Assembly (NCBI RefSeq): GCF_001431485.1
Contig: NZ_LDJM01000007.1
Span: 62,001 to 126,000 of the forward strand
Origin: Stenotrophomonas ginsengisoli
Lineage (GTDB): Bacteria > Pseudomonadota > Gammaproteobacteria > Xanthomonadales > Xanthomonadaceae
Direction of reading: 5' to 3'
DNA: 64,000 bases
The first letter of the stretch is position 1, and each line of letters begins with the position of its first letter. Below, piece after piece: positions 8,916 through 16,338 of this stretch. The notes under the pieces are model-generated. The model did no database searches. It had not been told where the DNA came from and worked only from the letters and a program-made list of their open reading frames with translations. Position numbers and translations under genes: made by a program.

Positions 8916-10130
8916 TCAGGCCGCGCCGGTGGTGCTGGCCGGCTGGTTCACCGGCAGCCAGACGCGGAAGGTGGAACCCTCACCGACCGTGCTCTCCACG
9001 TCGATGCGGCCATGGTGCTTGTTGATGATCGAGTAGGAGATCGACAGGCCCAGGCCGGTACCACTGCCCACCGGCTTGGTGGTGAAGAACGGATCGAACA
9101 CGCGCTTGAGCACGTCGGCGGCAATGCCGCTGCCGCTGTCGCGGAACTGGACCCAGACCATGTCACCGTCCTGGCCGGTGGAGACCACGATGCTGCCGCG
9201 CTCGCCGATCGCATGGCCGGCATTGAGCAGCAGGTTCATCCATACCTGGTTGAGTTCGGACGGCAGGCATTCGATCAACGGCAGCTCGGCATAGCGGCGC
9301 TCCAGGGTGACCTTGTACTTGAGCTCGTTCCAGATGATGTTGATGGTCGATTCCAGACCTGCATGCAGGTCGACCCGGCGCATCGAATCGCCGCGCCCGG
9401 AATAGGAGAAATCCTTCAGGTCGCGCACGATGCGGGTCACCCGCTCGATGCCTTCGCGCGACTCGGCCAGCAGCTGCGGCAGGTCCCGGGTGATGAAGTC
9501 GATGTCCAGGCGGCCACGGATCTCTTCGATTTCCGGCAGCATCTGCTTCGGATCCGGCGCATGCAGGGCACGCTCGTAGGCCTCGATCACGGTGAACAGG
9601 CTGCGCAGGTATTCCTGCAGGCTGCCCAGGTTGGAATGCACGTAACCGATCGGGTTGTTGATCTCGTGCGCCACGCCGGCAGCCAGCTGGCCGATGGAGG
9701 CCATCTTCTCGGACTGCAGCAGCTTTTCCTGGGTGCCGTTCAAACGCAGATAGGCCTGGCGCAGCTCGGCATGGCGCTGCAGCAACTGGCTCTGGTAATC
9801 CTCGTGGCCTTCGATCTCATGGACCAGGCCCAGGTACCAGGAGCGGCCGGCATGGGCGTGATGGGTCAGATGCGCATTGACCACGCGCTCGCCCACCGGC
9901 AAGGAACCATTCCAGCTGCCCGTGCTGCGGGCCAACTCGAGCATCTGCTTGTCCACGCCGAGCAGGTTGCCGTCGCCGGGCTGCAGCAGCTGCAGCATGT
10001 GCGCACTGGCCACCGCCACCGCACCGTCATCACGGAACAGGACCACGCCATCGCTGTTCTGTTCGGCCAGTGCCTTGAGCACCGGCAGCGGCGGCATGTC
10101 GATACGTGAATTCAGGTCAAGCTTGAGCAT
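8916..10130 (-). CDS. Soluble PAS sensor histidine kinase; possible RavS
   Basis: A 404-residue kinase without membrane segments. The N-terminal about 110 residues look PAS-like (EQNSDGVVLFRDDGAVAVA), followed by a coiled coil, the phosphoacceptor helix GQLAAGVAHEINNP (His155), and an ATPase domain with DSGSGIAADVLKRVFDPFFTTKP and GTGLGLSIS. All kinase motifs look intact. It converges on the RavR-like gene, leaving 32 bases between stops, and lies downstream of flgM-flgN on the same strand with a 64-base gap, so it could be read with them. RavS is the obvious analogue in Xanthomonas, but the match is by memory of the locus only. Confidence 0.83.
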   Translation of the reverse strand: MLKLDLNSRIDMPPLPVLKALAEQNSDGVVLFRDDGAVAVASAHMLQLLQPGDGNLLGVDKQMLELARSTGSWNGSLPVGERVVNAHLTHHAHAGRSWYLGLVHEIEGHEDYQSQLLQRHAELRQAYLRLNGTQEKLLQSEKMASIGQLAAGVAHEINNPIGYVHSNLGSLQEYLRSLFTVIEAYERALHAPDPKQMLPEIEEIRGRLDIDFITRDLPQLLAESREGIERVTRIVRDLKDFSYSGRGDSMRRVDLHAGLESTINIIWNELKYKVTLERRYAELPLIECLPSELNQVWMNLLLNAGHAIGERGSIVVSTGQDGDMVWVQFRDSGSGIAADVLKRVFDPFFTTKPVGSGTGLGLSISYSIINKHHGRIDVESTVGEGSTFRVWLPVNQPASTTGAA

Positions 10131-10194
10131 GGGCCGGCAATGTCGATAAAAACAGTGCCGCCATGATACCCGGCTTGACCGAGGTCACAGTAGA

Positions 10195-10524
10195 TCAGGC
10201 CACCGCCAGCGAACGCGGCCGGATCACATGGCCGGTATGGCCATTGGCCCCGTAGGCCGGTGCCACCTCGCTGCGGCCCAGCTGGCGCAGGGCCAGGTTG
10301 ACCTCGCGCCGGCGCCGGGCCAGCAGGCGGCCATTGGCCAGGTTGCGCTGGGCCAGCTCGCGCAGGCGCTCGGCATGCTCCAGCGGCGGCGCCTGTTCCA
10401 GCTCGCGCAGGGCCGCCAGCTTGTCGCGGGTGGCCTGCACCAGGGCAGTCACATCGTTGTGCACCAGCGCATGGCGTTCGCCTTCAAGCGCGGCAGCCAG
10501 ACGGTGCAGGGGCTCTGTGGTCAT
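10195..10524 (-). CDS. flgN: Flagellar export chaperone FlgN
   Basis: FlgN binds the hook-filament junction proteins FlgK and FlgL in the cytoplasm and brings them to the export gate. The 109-residue product is helical and rich in Leu, Ala and Arg (LHRLAAALEGERHALVHNDV, later LLARRRREVNLALRQLG), as is normal for this poorly conserved family. The assignment leans on position: six bases downstream of flgM on the same strand, as in most flagellar clusters. Two long arginine-rich stretches are notable but not unusual for this family. Confidence 0.8.
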   Translation of the reverse strand: MTTEPLHRLAAALEGERHALVHNDVTALVQATRDKLAALRELEQAPPLEHAERLRELAQRNLANGRLLARRRREVNLALRQLGRSEVAPAYGANGHTGHVIRPRSLAVA

Positions 10525-10530
10525 GATCGA

Positions 10531-10833
10531 TCATCCTGCCAGTTGGCGGTCAAATTCCAGCATCGCATTGGCGATGTTGCCGGCATCGATACGGTAGCTG
10601 CCGTCTTCCAGCGCGCGGCGTACCGCAGCGACCTTGCCTTCGTCGAAGGCGGGGCTGTCGCTGATCTGGCGTTGCAGGTTGAGCAGACTGGTGGCTTCAC
10701 CGGTCAGGCGCAGACTATCCATGGCAGGTACGGACTCGGTTGGCGCGCTGGAACTGACCGGGGACCGGGTGGCTGCAGCAGCGGTGCGCAACAGCGGGGT
10801 AACCGGCAGGCCTCCATCGATCTTGTGGCTCAT
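10531..10833 (-). CDS. flgM: Anti-sigma-28 factor FlgM
   Basis: FlgM holds FliA inactive until the hook-basal body is finished, then is exported through the filament channel. The 100-residue protein has a disordered Ser-, Ala- and Pro-rich first half and a helical second half ending VRRALEDGSYRIDAGNIANAMLEFDRQLAG, the FliA-binding part typical of FlgM. It leads the flgM-flgN pair and has its own sigma-28 promoter upstream, giving the expected feedback in which FliA raises its own inhibitor. Confidence 0.92.
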   Translation of the reverse strand: MSHKIDGGLPVTPLLRTAAAATRSPVSSSAPTESVPAMDSLRLTGEATSLLNLQRQISDSPAFDEGKVAAVRRALEDGSYRIDAGNIANAMLEFDRQLAG

Positions 10834-10863
10834 CGGGGGTTCCTGACTTGAGTGTTGACCGGG

Positions 10864-10890
10864 ATATCGGCGGCAATCGGTACGACTTTA
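10864..10890 (-). promoter_or_regulatory. Sigma-28 promoter of flgM-flgN
   Basis: On the minus strand TAAA (10890-10887) is separated by 15 bases from GCCGATAT (10871-10864). The -10 ends 30 bases before the flgM start. The site lies between flgA and flgM, ending four bases beyond the flgA stop. Confidence 0.87.
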
Positions 10891-10893
10891 GGG

Positions 10894-11550
10894 TCAGCGC
10901 ACCATCACCGTGCCATCGGCCTGGACCGTGCCGGTGACGGTGCGGCGGGTGGACAGGTTCTCCACCGCGACCGAGTCACCCAGGGCGCCGTCGCGCAGCG
11001 CGCGTGCCGCCACACGGATCTCCACACTACCACGCCGGGTCAGCAGTTCCACGTTCTGGCCACGGCGCACCAGCTGCTGCGCATGCAGGTCGTTGTGGGC
11101 CAGCAAGCTGCCGGCCTGCAGGTGTCGGCGGGCGATGCGGCCAATGGCCTGCTCCGGGGTCACCAACAGGGCCTGGGCCGCACCGGCAGTCTGCCGCGAG
11201 ATACTGGCCAGGTCATCGGCAGACACGGCCTGCCCGGCCTGCACCGCGCGGGCCAGGACCAGCACCGTGCGTGTGTTGGCCGCCACCACCGGCACGAACA
11301 CACGCCAGCCTGCCGACGCGCAGCTGACCTTGACCGTGGCCGCGGCCGTGACCTCGGCCTGCAGGGGCTGTGCGCAGCGGGCCAGGCGCAGGTTCGGGTC
11401 CACCGTGGCCTGCCCGCCCTGGCCCAGGTCCAGTGCGGCCACCGCGGCTGCGGCAATCCGCGGCACCGGCTCGAAATCGGTCGCCGTCGACGCAGCCGGC
11501 AGGCCAGTGGCCAGCAGCAACAACAGCAGGGAAAGGATGCGCAGGTTCAT
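10894..11550 (-). CDS. flgA: Flagellar basal body P-ring formation chaperone FlgA
   Basis: FlgA is a periplasmic chaperone for assembly of the FlgI P-ring. The 218-residue protein starts MNLRILSLLLLLLATGLPAAS, a signal peptide with cleavage near residue 22. The C-terminal SAF-like region is recognisable: GQAVSADDLASISRQ, AIGRIARRHLQAGSLL and the ending RRTVTGTVQADGTVMVR. An in-frame start 26 residues upstream would bury the signal peptide and was rejected. The gene is divergent from cheV and has a sigma-54 promoter in the shared upstream region. Confidence 0.94.
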   Translation of the reverse strand: MNLRILSLLLLLLATGLPAASTATDFEPVPRIAAAAVAALDLGQGGQATVDPNLRLARCAQPLQAEVTAAATVKVSCASAGWRVFVPVVAANTRTVLVLARAVQAGQAVSADDLASISRQTAGAAQALLVTPEQAIGRIARRHLQAGSLLAHNDLHAQQLVRRGQNVELLTRRGSVEIRVAARALRDGALGDSVAVENLSTRRTVTGTVQADGTVMVR

Positions 11551-11561
11551 GGCACATCCGA

Positions 11562-11577
11562 TGCAAGGCACATGCCA
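11562..11577 (-). promoter_or_regulatory. Sigma-54 promoter of flgA
   Basis: Read on the minus strand the site is TGGCATGTGCCTTGCA, with GG and GC at the -24 and -12 spacing and the TTGCA element intact. It ends 11 bases before the flgA start codon, so the transcript leader must be extremely short or absent. Confidence 0.8.
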
Positions 11578-11587
11578 GCGATGGCAC

Positions 11588-11614
11588 TCAAGTGCACGCC
11601 ATTGCGGCCGATAG
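11588..11614 (+). promoter_or_regulatory. Sigma-28 promoter of cheV
   Basis: TCAA at 11588-11591, 15 bases, then GCCGATAG at 11607-11614. The -10 ends only seven bases before the cheV start, so the transcript would be nearly leaderless. It points away from the flgA promoter ten bases to its left. Confidence 0.82.
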
Positions 11615-11621
11615 CCCCCAC

Positions 11622-12578
11622 ATGACACACGACCTGCTCAACCGCATTGACCAACGCACCCGCCTGGCCGGCCACAACCGGCTGGCCCTGCTGCTGTTCC
11701 GCCTGGGCGGGCGCCAGTTGTTTGGCGTCAACGTGTTCAAGGTGCAGGAAGTTTTGCGCCGCCCCACCCTGTTCCAGGTGCCGGGCCTGCCCAGCCAGTT
11801 TTCCGGCGTGGCCGATGTACGCGGGCGCTCGATCCCGGTACTGGACCTGGGCATGGCCATCGGCCATCCCGAGCGCCTGGAAAACGACGCCAATGCGCCC
11901 GGCTACCTGGTGGTGACCGAATTCAACCGCTCCCTGCAGGGCTTTCTGGTCAGTGGCGTGGAGCGCATCGTCAACATCGCCGTGGAGGACATCCATCCGC
12001 CACCGGAAACCGGCAGCGAGTCCAGCCACCTGACCGCAGTGACCCGCTTTGCCGACGAGCTGATCCAGGTGATCGACGTGGAAAGCGTGCTGGCCGACAT
12101 CGCCCAGCTGCGCACCGACACCACCCTGGACCCGGCCTTGAGCCTGCCCGAAGGCTGCCCGCCCCTGCATGTGCTGGTGGTGGATGATTCGCGCGTGGCC
12201 CGCCAGCAGATCCGCTCGGTACTGGACCAGCTCGGGGTGCAGACCACCCTGCTCTCCGATGGCCGCCAGGCGCTGGACCACCTGCTGCAGATCCACGCCA
12301 GTGGCGAGGACCCGGGCCAGCGCTATGCGATGGTGATTTCCGACATCGAGATGCCGGCCATGGACGGTTACACCCTGACGACGGAAATCCGCCGCCACCC
12401 GGCCCTGTCCAGCCTGTACGTACTGCTGCACACCTCGCTGTCGGGCGTGTTCAACAACGCCATGATCGAACGCGTCGGCGCCAATGCCTTCGTGGCCAAG
12501 TACAGCCCGCACGAACTGGCCGAACACCTGCTGCTGCGCCTGAATGAAGTGGCCCACGCCCTGATGGCCGAGGCCTGA
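11622..12578 (+). CDS. cheV: Chemotaxis coupling protein CheV (CheW-REC)
   Basis: CheV couples receptors to CheA like CheW but carries a receiver domain that can be phosphorylated, often for adaptation. The 318-residue protein has a CheW-like domain at about 10-165 (LLFRLGGRQLFGVNVFKVQEVLRRP, GVADVRGRSIPVLDLGMAIG) and a receiver from about 180 with VVDDSRVARQQIRSVL and phospho-acceptor Asp241 in ISDIEMPAMDG. The start was set where the CheW domain begins; the frame is open far upstream but through the divergent flgA promoter. Its sigma-28 promoter places it with late chemotaxis genes. Confidence 0.94.
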   Translation: MTHDLLNRIDQRTRLAGHNRLALLLFRLGGRQLFGVNVFKVQEVLRRPTLFQVPGLPSQFSGVADVRGRSIPVLDLGMAIGHPERLENDANAPGYLVVTEFNRSLQGFLVSGVERIVNIAVEDIHPPPETGSESSHLTAVTRFADELIQVIDVESVLADIAQLRTDTTLDPALSLPEGCPPLHVLVVDDSRVARQQIRSVLDQLGVQTTLLSDGRQALDHLLQIHASGEDPGQRYAMVISDIEMPAMDGYTLTTEIRRHPALSSLYVLLHTSLSGVFNNAMIERVGANAFVAKYSPHELAEHLLLRLNEVAHALMAEA

Positions 12579-12597
12579 GCCCGGGCCGGCAACTCCC

Positions 12598-12618
12598 GCC
12601 GGGCTTCTGACGCCCGGC
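12598..12618 (+). terminator. Candidate stem-loop after cheV
   Basis: GCCGGGC at 12598-12604 pairs with GCCCGGC at 12612-12618 around a seven-base loop. The first arm can alternatively pair with GCCCGG at 12579-12584. There is no T-tract, so termination is uncertain. It sits 14 bases before the flgB sigma-54 promoter. Confidence 0.4.
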
Positions 12619-12631
12619 AGCAATCAGGCAC

Positions 12632-12647
12632 TGGCACACATCTTGCC
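12632..12647 (+). promoter_or_regulatory. Sigma-54 promoter of flgBCDEF
   Basis: TGGCACACATCTTGCC matches the -24/-12 consensus TGGCAC-N5-TTGC at every conserved base. It lies about 35 bases before flgB, in the gap after cheV, and should need RpoN and an activator such as FleQ. Confidence 0.9.
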
Positions 12648-12681
12648 TTTCCGGTGACAACACCCATCGGAAGCGGCCGTG

Positions 12682-13077
12682 ATGCCTGACCTGATCAAGA
12701 ACCACCTTGGCCTGCATGCCCAGGCCCTGCCGCTGCGCGAGCAGCGCCTGAAGCTGATCGCCAGCAACCTGAGCAATGCCGACACGCCCGGCTACAAGGC
12801 CGTGGATCTGGACTTTGACTCTGCCCTGCGCCACGCCCAGGGCCAGCAGAGCAATCCGCTGGACACCACCAATGCCGTGCACTTCCCCACCGGCAATGAC
12901 GGCCTGAATCCGTTCCAGGTGGTACGCGCCGGCCTGCAGCCCAACCTGGACGGCAATACCGTGGACGGTGACGTCGAACGCGCCGCCTATGGCCGCGCGG
13001 CGCTGGAATACCGCGCCTCGATGAGCTTTGTCGAATCCAAGGTGCGCGGCATGCTCACCGCGATCACGGGGCAATAA
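12682..13077 (+). CDS. flgB: Flagellar basal body rod protein FlgB
   Basis: FlgB is a proximal rod subunit, exported by the type III apparatus. The 131-residue product carries the rod and hook family N-terminal motif LKLIASNLSNADTPGYKAVDLDF, and its C-terminus forms the matching helix (YRASMSFVESKVRGMLTAITGQ). Length is normal. ATG at 12682 was preferred over a GTG three bases earlier. It leads flgBCDEF, about 35 bases after a sigma-54 promoter. Confidence 0.96.
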   Translation: MPDLIKNHLGLHAQALPLREQRLKLIASNLSNADTPGYKAVDLDFDSALRHAQGQQSNPLDTTNAVHFPTGNDGLNPFQVVRAGLQPNLDGNTVDGDVERAAYGRAALEYRASMSFVESKVRGMLTAITGQ

Positions 13078-13080
13078 GCC

Positions 13081-13488
13081 ATGAGCAACCTGCCCATTTT
13101 CGATATCGCCGGTTCGGCCCTGTCGGCGCAATCGGTGCGCATGAGCACCATCGCCTCCAACCTGGCCAATGCCGATTCGATCTCCGGCACCGCCGAAGGT
13201 GCCTACAAGGCACTGGAACCGGTGTTCCAGGCCGTGACCAGCCCGACCGACCGCAACGTCACCACCGTCCAGGTCAAGCAGATCCAGCAGAGCCAGGCCC
13301 CGCCGATCCAGCGCTACGAGCCGGATCATCCGATGGCTGACGGCAATGGCTATGTCTATGCCCCGGACATCGACCCGGTCGCGCAGATGGTCAACCTGAT
13401 CTCCACCTCGCGCAATTACCAGGCCGGCGTGGAAGTACTCAACACCGCCAAGGACCTGACCCTGGCCACCTTGAACATGGGCCGCTGA
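13081..13488 (+). CDS. flgC: Flagellar basal body rod protein FlgC
   Basis: FlgC is a rod subunit next to FlgB. The 135-residue protein starts MSNLPIFDIAGSALSAQSVRMSTIASNLANADS, the family motif, and ends with the conserved VDPVAQM-like region (here DIDPVAQMVNLISTSRNYQAGVEVLNTAK). It starts three bases after the flgB stop and ends two bases before flgD, so translation is tightly linked. Confidence 0.97.
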   Translation: MSNLPIFDIAGSALSAQSVRMSTIASNLANADSISGTAEGAYKALEPVFQAVTSPTDRNVTTVQVKQIQQSQAPPIQRYEPDHPMADGNGYVYAPDIDPVAQMVNLISTSRNYQAGVEVLNTAKDLTLATLNMGR

Positions 13489-13490
13489 GC

Positions 13491-14174
13491 ATGAGCACGA
13501 TCAATACCAATGCCGATTACTACAACGCCCTGGGCCTGGGCGCGGCCGCCGGCAGCGCGGTGGAGAAGAGCAAGAGTGATTCGCTGGGCCAGGCCGACTT
13601 CCTGCTGCTGATGACCACCCAGCTGCAGAACCAGGACCCGCTCAAGCCGATGGACAACGCCCAGATGGTGTCCCAGCTGGCACAGATGTCCACCGTGCAA
13701 GGCATCGAGACCCTCAACACCACGGTCAACGGCTTTTCCAACTCCCTGACCAACGACCAGATTCTCAAGGGTACCGCCCTGGTCGGCCACAGCGTGCTGG
13801 TGCCCTCCAACCAATGGGCGCTGGATAGCGACGGCACGGGTGCCAGTGGCCTGGTCGCCGCGCCGCAGGCCGGCAGCCTGGAGGTGACCATCACCGATGC
13901 CAACGGCGATGTGGTGCGCACCCTCAACAGCCAGACCAGCAGCGCCGGCGAACTGGCCTTCAACTGGGATGGCAACAATGACCAGGGCCAGGTCATGGCG
14001 GCAGGCAAATACACCCTGTCGGCCCGCTTCACCCCCAGCAACGGCACGGCCAGTGACATCCAGACCTACATCCAGGCGCCGGTGGAAAGCGTGACCATCG
14101 GCAGCGACGGCCTTTACCTGAACCTGAAAAACCTTGGCGCTGCTCCGCTGGAGCAGGTGCTGCGTGTCAGCTGA
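13491..14174 (+). CDS. flgD: Flagellar hook assembly (cap) protein FlgD
   Basis: FlgD forms the temporary cap at which FlgE hook subunits assemble. The 227-residue protein has the conserved N-terminal signature QADFLLLMTTQLQNQDPLKPMDNAQMVSQLAQMSTVQGIETL, followed by a beta-rich FlgD Ig-like region with TITDANGDVVRTLNSQ and FNWDGNNDQGQVMAAGKYTLS. Length and layout are normal. It is the third gene of the flgB unit. Confidence 0.97.
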   Translation: MSTINTNADYYNALGLGAAAGSAVEKSKSDSLGQADFLLLMTTQLQNQDPLKPMDNAQMVSQLAQMSTVQGIETLNTTVNGFSNSLTNDQILKGTALVGHSVLVPSNQWALDSDGTGASGLVAAPQAGSLEVTITDANGDVVRTLNSQTSSAGELAFNWDGNNDQGQVMAAGKYTLSARFTPSNGTASDIQTYIQAPVESVTIGSDGLYLNLKNLGAAPLEQVLRVS

Positions 14175-14210
14175 TCCATCTCACCGCCCCATCCTTCGCG
14201 GAGTGCAGTC

Positions 14211-15434
14211 ATGAGCTTCAACATCTCGCTGTCCGGCATCAACGCCGCCAGCACCGACCTGAGCGTCACCGCCAACAACATCGCCAACGTCAACACCACC
14301 GGCTTCAAGGAGTCGCGGGCCGAGTTTGCCAACATGTTCCAGGCCTCCAGCTACGGCCTGTCGCGCAATGCCGTCGGCGTTGGCGTGAAGACCTCCCAGG
14401 TGGCCCAGCAGTTCAGCCAGGGCTCGATCAACACCACCGGCCGCTCGCTGGACATGGCCATTTCCGGTGAGGGTTTCTTCACCCTGAACATGAACGGCTC
14501 GCGCGTGTATTCGCGCGCCGGCAACTTCCAGACCGATGCCCAGGGCTTTGTGGTCAATGCCCAGGGCGCGCGCCTGCAGGTGTTCGCCCCCAATACCAAT
14601 GGCAACGGTTTTGATGTCGGCTCGATCGTGGACCTGAAGCTGACCGGCAGCGATGGCCCGCCCAAGGAAACCAGCAAGGTCGAACTGGCCTTCACCCTGC
14701 CGGCGCAGGCCCAGCAGCCGATCTCGACCCCGTTCGACCCGGCCAATACCAACTCCTACAACATGACCAGCGGCGGGGTCACCGTGTATGACTCGCTGGG
14801 CGTGAGCCACACCCAGACCTCCTACTTCGTCAAGACCGCCAACCCCAACGAGTGGAGCGTGCACAACTACGTCGATGGCGTGGCCGTGGGTGCTCCGACC
14901 ACCCTGCAGTTCTCCAACACCGGCGCCCTGACCAGCCCGACCGACGGCCTGATCACCCTGGACCCGTACACCCCGACCAGCGGTGCCGGCGTGCTGGCCA
15001 TGTCACTGGACGTCACCGGCTCGACCCAGTACGGCGAATCGTTTGCCCTGCGCAACACCGCCCAGGACGGCTATGCGGCCGGCAAGCTGGACGAGATCTC
15101 GGTATCGGAAACCGGTGTGGTGGTGGCCCGTTATTCCAACGGCGCCGACCTGCCGTTGGGCCAGCTGGCCCTGGCCAACTTCAACAACGCCCAGGGCCTG
15201 ACCCCGTCCGGTGACAACGCCTGGGCCGAGTCGTTCACCTCCGGCACCGCGCGTGTCGGTGCCCCGGGCACCTCGGATTTCGGCCAGCTGCAGTCCGGCG
15301 CCCTGGAAGGCTCCACCGTGGACCTGACCGAACAGCTGGTCAACATGATCGTGGCCCAGCGCAACTTCCAGGCCTCGGCGCAGATGATCTCGACCATGGA
15401 CCAGGCCACCCAGACCATCATCAACATGCGTTGA
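14211..15434 (+). CDS. flgE: Flagellar hook protein FlgE
   Basis: FlgE builds the flexible hook. The 407-residue chain begins MSFNISLSGINAASTDLSVTANNIANVNTTGFKESR, the rod and hook family motif, and ends with LTEQLVNMIVAQRNFQASAQMISTMDQATQTIINMR, the hallmark C-terminal helix. The intervening domains include the TSGGVTVYDSLGVSHTQTSYF-type hook segment. Length is usual for gammaproteobacteria. A ribosome binding site GGAG precedes it by about 10 bases. Confidence 0.97.
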   Translation: MSFNISLSGINAASTDLSVTANNIANVNTTGFKESRAEFANMFQASSYGLSRNAVGVGVKTSQVAQQFSQGSINTTGRSLDMAISGEGFFTLNMNGSRVYSRAGNFQTDAQGFVVNAQGARLQVFAPNTNGNGFDVGSIVDLKLTGSDGPPKETSKVELAFTLPAQAQQPISTPFDPANTNSYNMTSGGVTVYDSLGVSHTQTSYFVKTANPNEWSVHNYVDGVAVGAPTTLQFSNTGALTSPTDGLITLDPYTPTSGAGVLAMSLDVTGSTQYGESFALRNTAQDGYAAGKLDEISVSETGVVVARYSNGADLPLGQLALANFNNAQGLTPSGDNAWAESFTSGTARVGAPGTSDFGQLQSGALEGSTVDLTEQLVNMIVAQRNFQASAQMISTMDQATQTIINMR

Positions 15435-15467
15435 TGGCCCAGCAGCCACTGACGCGGAGATCACCCC

Positions 15468-16217
15468 ATGGACAAGTCCCTCTACGTTGCAATGACCGGC
15501 GCCCGCGCCTCGCTGCAGGCCCAGGCCACGGTCAGCCACAACCTGGCCAATGCCAACACCGCCGGCTTCAAGCAGGTGCTGGCCAACACCAGCCCCTTCC
15601 CGATCACCGGTGAAGGCTGGAACTCGCGAGTGGACACGATCTTCCACGACAGTGGCTTCAACCCGCGTGCCGGTTCCCAGCAGGTGACCGGCAACGCGCT
15701 GGATGTGTCGATGGGCGCCGGCAACTGGCTGGCCGTGCAGGGCAGTGACGGCAAGGAAGCCTATTCGCGCAACGGCTCGATGCAGCTGACCCCCAATGGC
15801 CAGCTGGTCACCAGCGACGGCCATCCGGTGCTGGATGTGCGCGGCCAACCGGTGGCCGTGCCCCCGTTCCAGGCCATCGAGATCGGCGCTGACGGCACCC
15901 TGTCCATCATCCCCCAGGGCGAAGGCCCGCAGACCCTGGCCGAAGTGGCCCAGCTGCGCGTGGTGTCTGCCGACAACGCCCGCCTGGTGCGCGGCCTGGA
16001 CGGGCTGATGCGCAACACCACCCCGACCCAGCCGTTTGCCCAGGCCAGCGGCACCGCCCTGCACACCGGTGTGCTGGAAGGCTCCAACGTCGATGCCACC
16101 GGCGCCCTGGTGCAGATGATCAACCTGCAGCGCCAGTACGAAATGCAGGTCAAGGTGATCAAGCACGGCGATGAGAACGCGCAGTCCGCCAATAGTCTGT
16201 TGCGCTTGAACGGATAA
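15468..16217 (+). CDS. flgF: Flagellar basal body rod protein FlgF
   Basis: FlgF is a proximal rod subunit close in sequence to FlgG. The 249-residue protein starts MDKSLYVAMTGARASLQAQATVSHNLANANTAGFKQ and ends VQMINLQRQYEMQVKVIKHGDENAQSANSLLRLNG, both diagnostic. It is the last gene before a strong terminator at 16247, so flgBCDEF and flgG onward are separate units here. Confidence 0.96.
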   Translation: MDKSLYVAMTGARASLQAQATVSHNLANANTAGFKQVLANTSPFPITGEGWNSRVDTIFHDSGFNPRAGSQQVTGNALDVSMGAGNWLAVQGSDGKEAYSRNGSMQLTPNGQLVTSDGHPVLDVRGQPVAVPPFQAIEIGADGTLSIIPQGEGPQTLAEVAQLRVVSADNARLVRGLDGLMRNTTPTQPFAQASGTALHTGVLEGSNVDATGALVQMINLQRQYEMQVKVIKHGDENAQSANSLLRLNG

Positions 16218-16246
16218 CCGTCACCGCGCCTGCCGGCAACAGAAAA

Positions 16247-16272
16247 CCGACGCGCAAGCGTCGGTTTTTTTT
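16247..16272 (+). terminator. Rho-independent terminator after flgF
   Basis: CCGACGC at 16247-16253 and GCGTCGG at 16258-16264 form a seven-base stem with a GCAA loop, followed directly by eight T at 16265-16272. The last T is also the first base of the flgG sigma-54 promoter. Confidence 0.92.
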
Positions 16273-16287
16273 GGCACGCCGCATGCA
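16272..16287 (+). promoter_or_regulatory. Sigma-54 promoter of flgGHIJKL
   Basis: TGGCACGCCGCATGCA gives the -24 GG and -12 GC at the right spacing, with one mismatch in the TTGCA element. It starts on the last T of the upstream terminator and is 51 bases before flgG. Confidence 0.85.
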
Positions 16288-16338
16288 TTGCTCCGGATGT
16301 AGGGCTGCCATGCGGCCCCCCTGTAGAGGAAGCAGACG

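Noticed and set aside
10131..10194. A sigma-70 or sigma-28 promoter before the soluble kinase
   Set aside because: Only scattered partial matches (TCAAG, TATCAT) with wrong spacing were seen.
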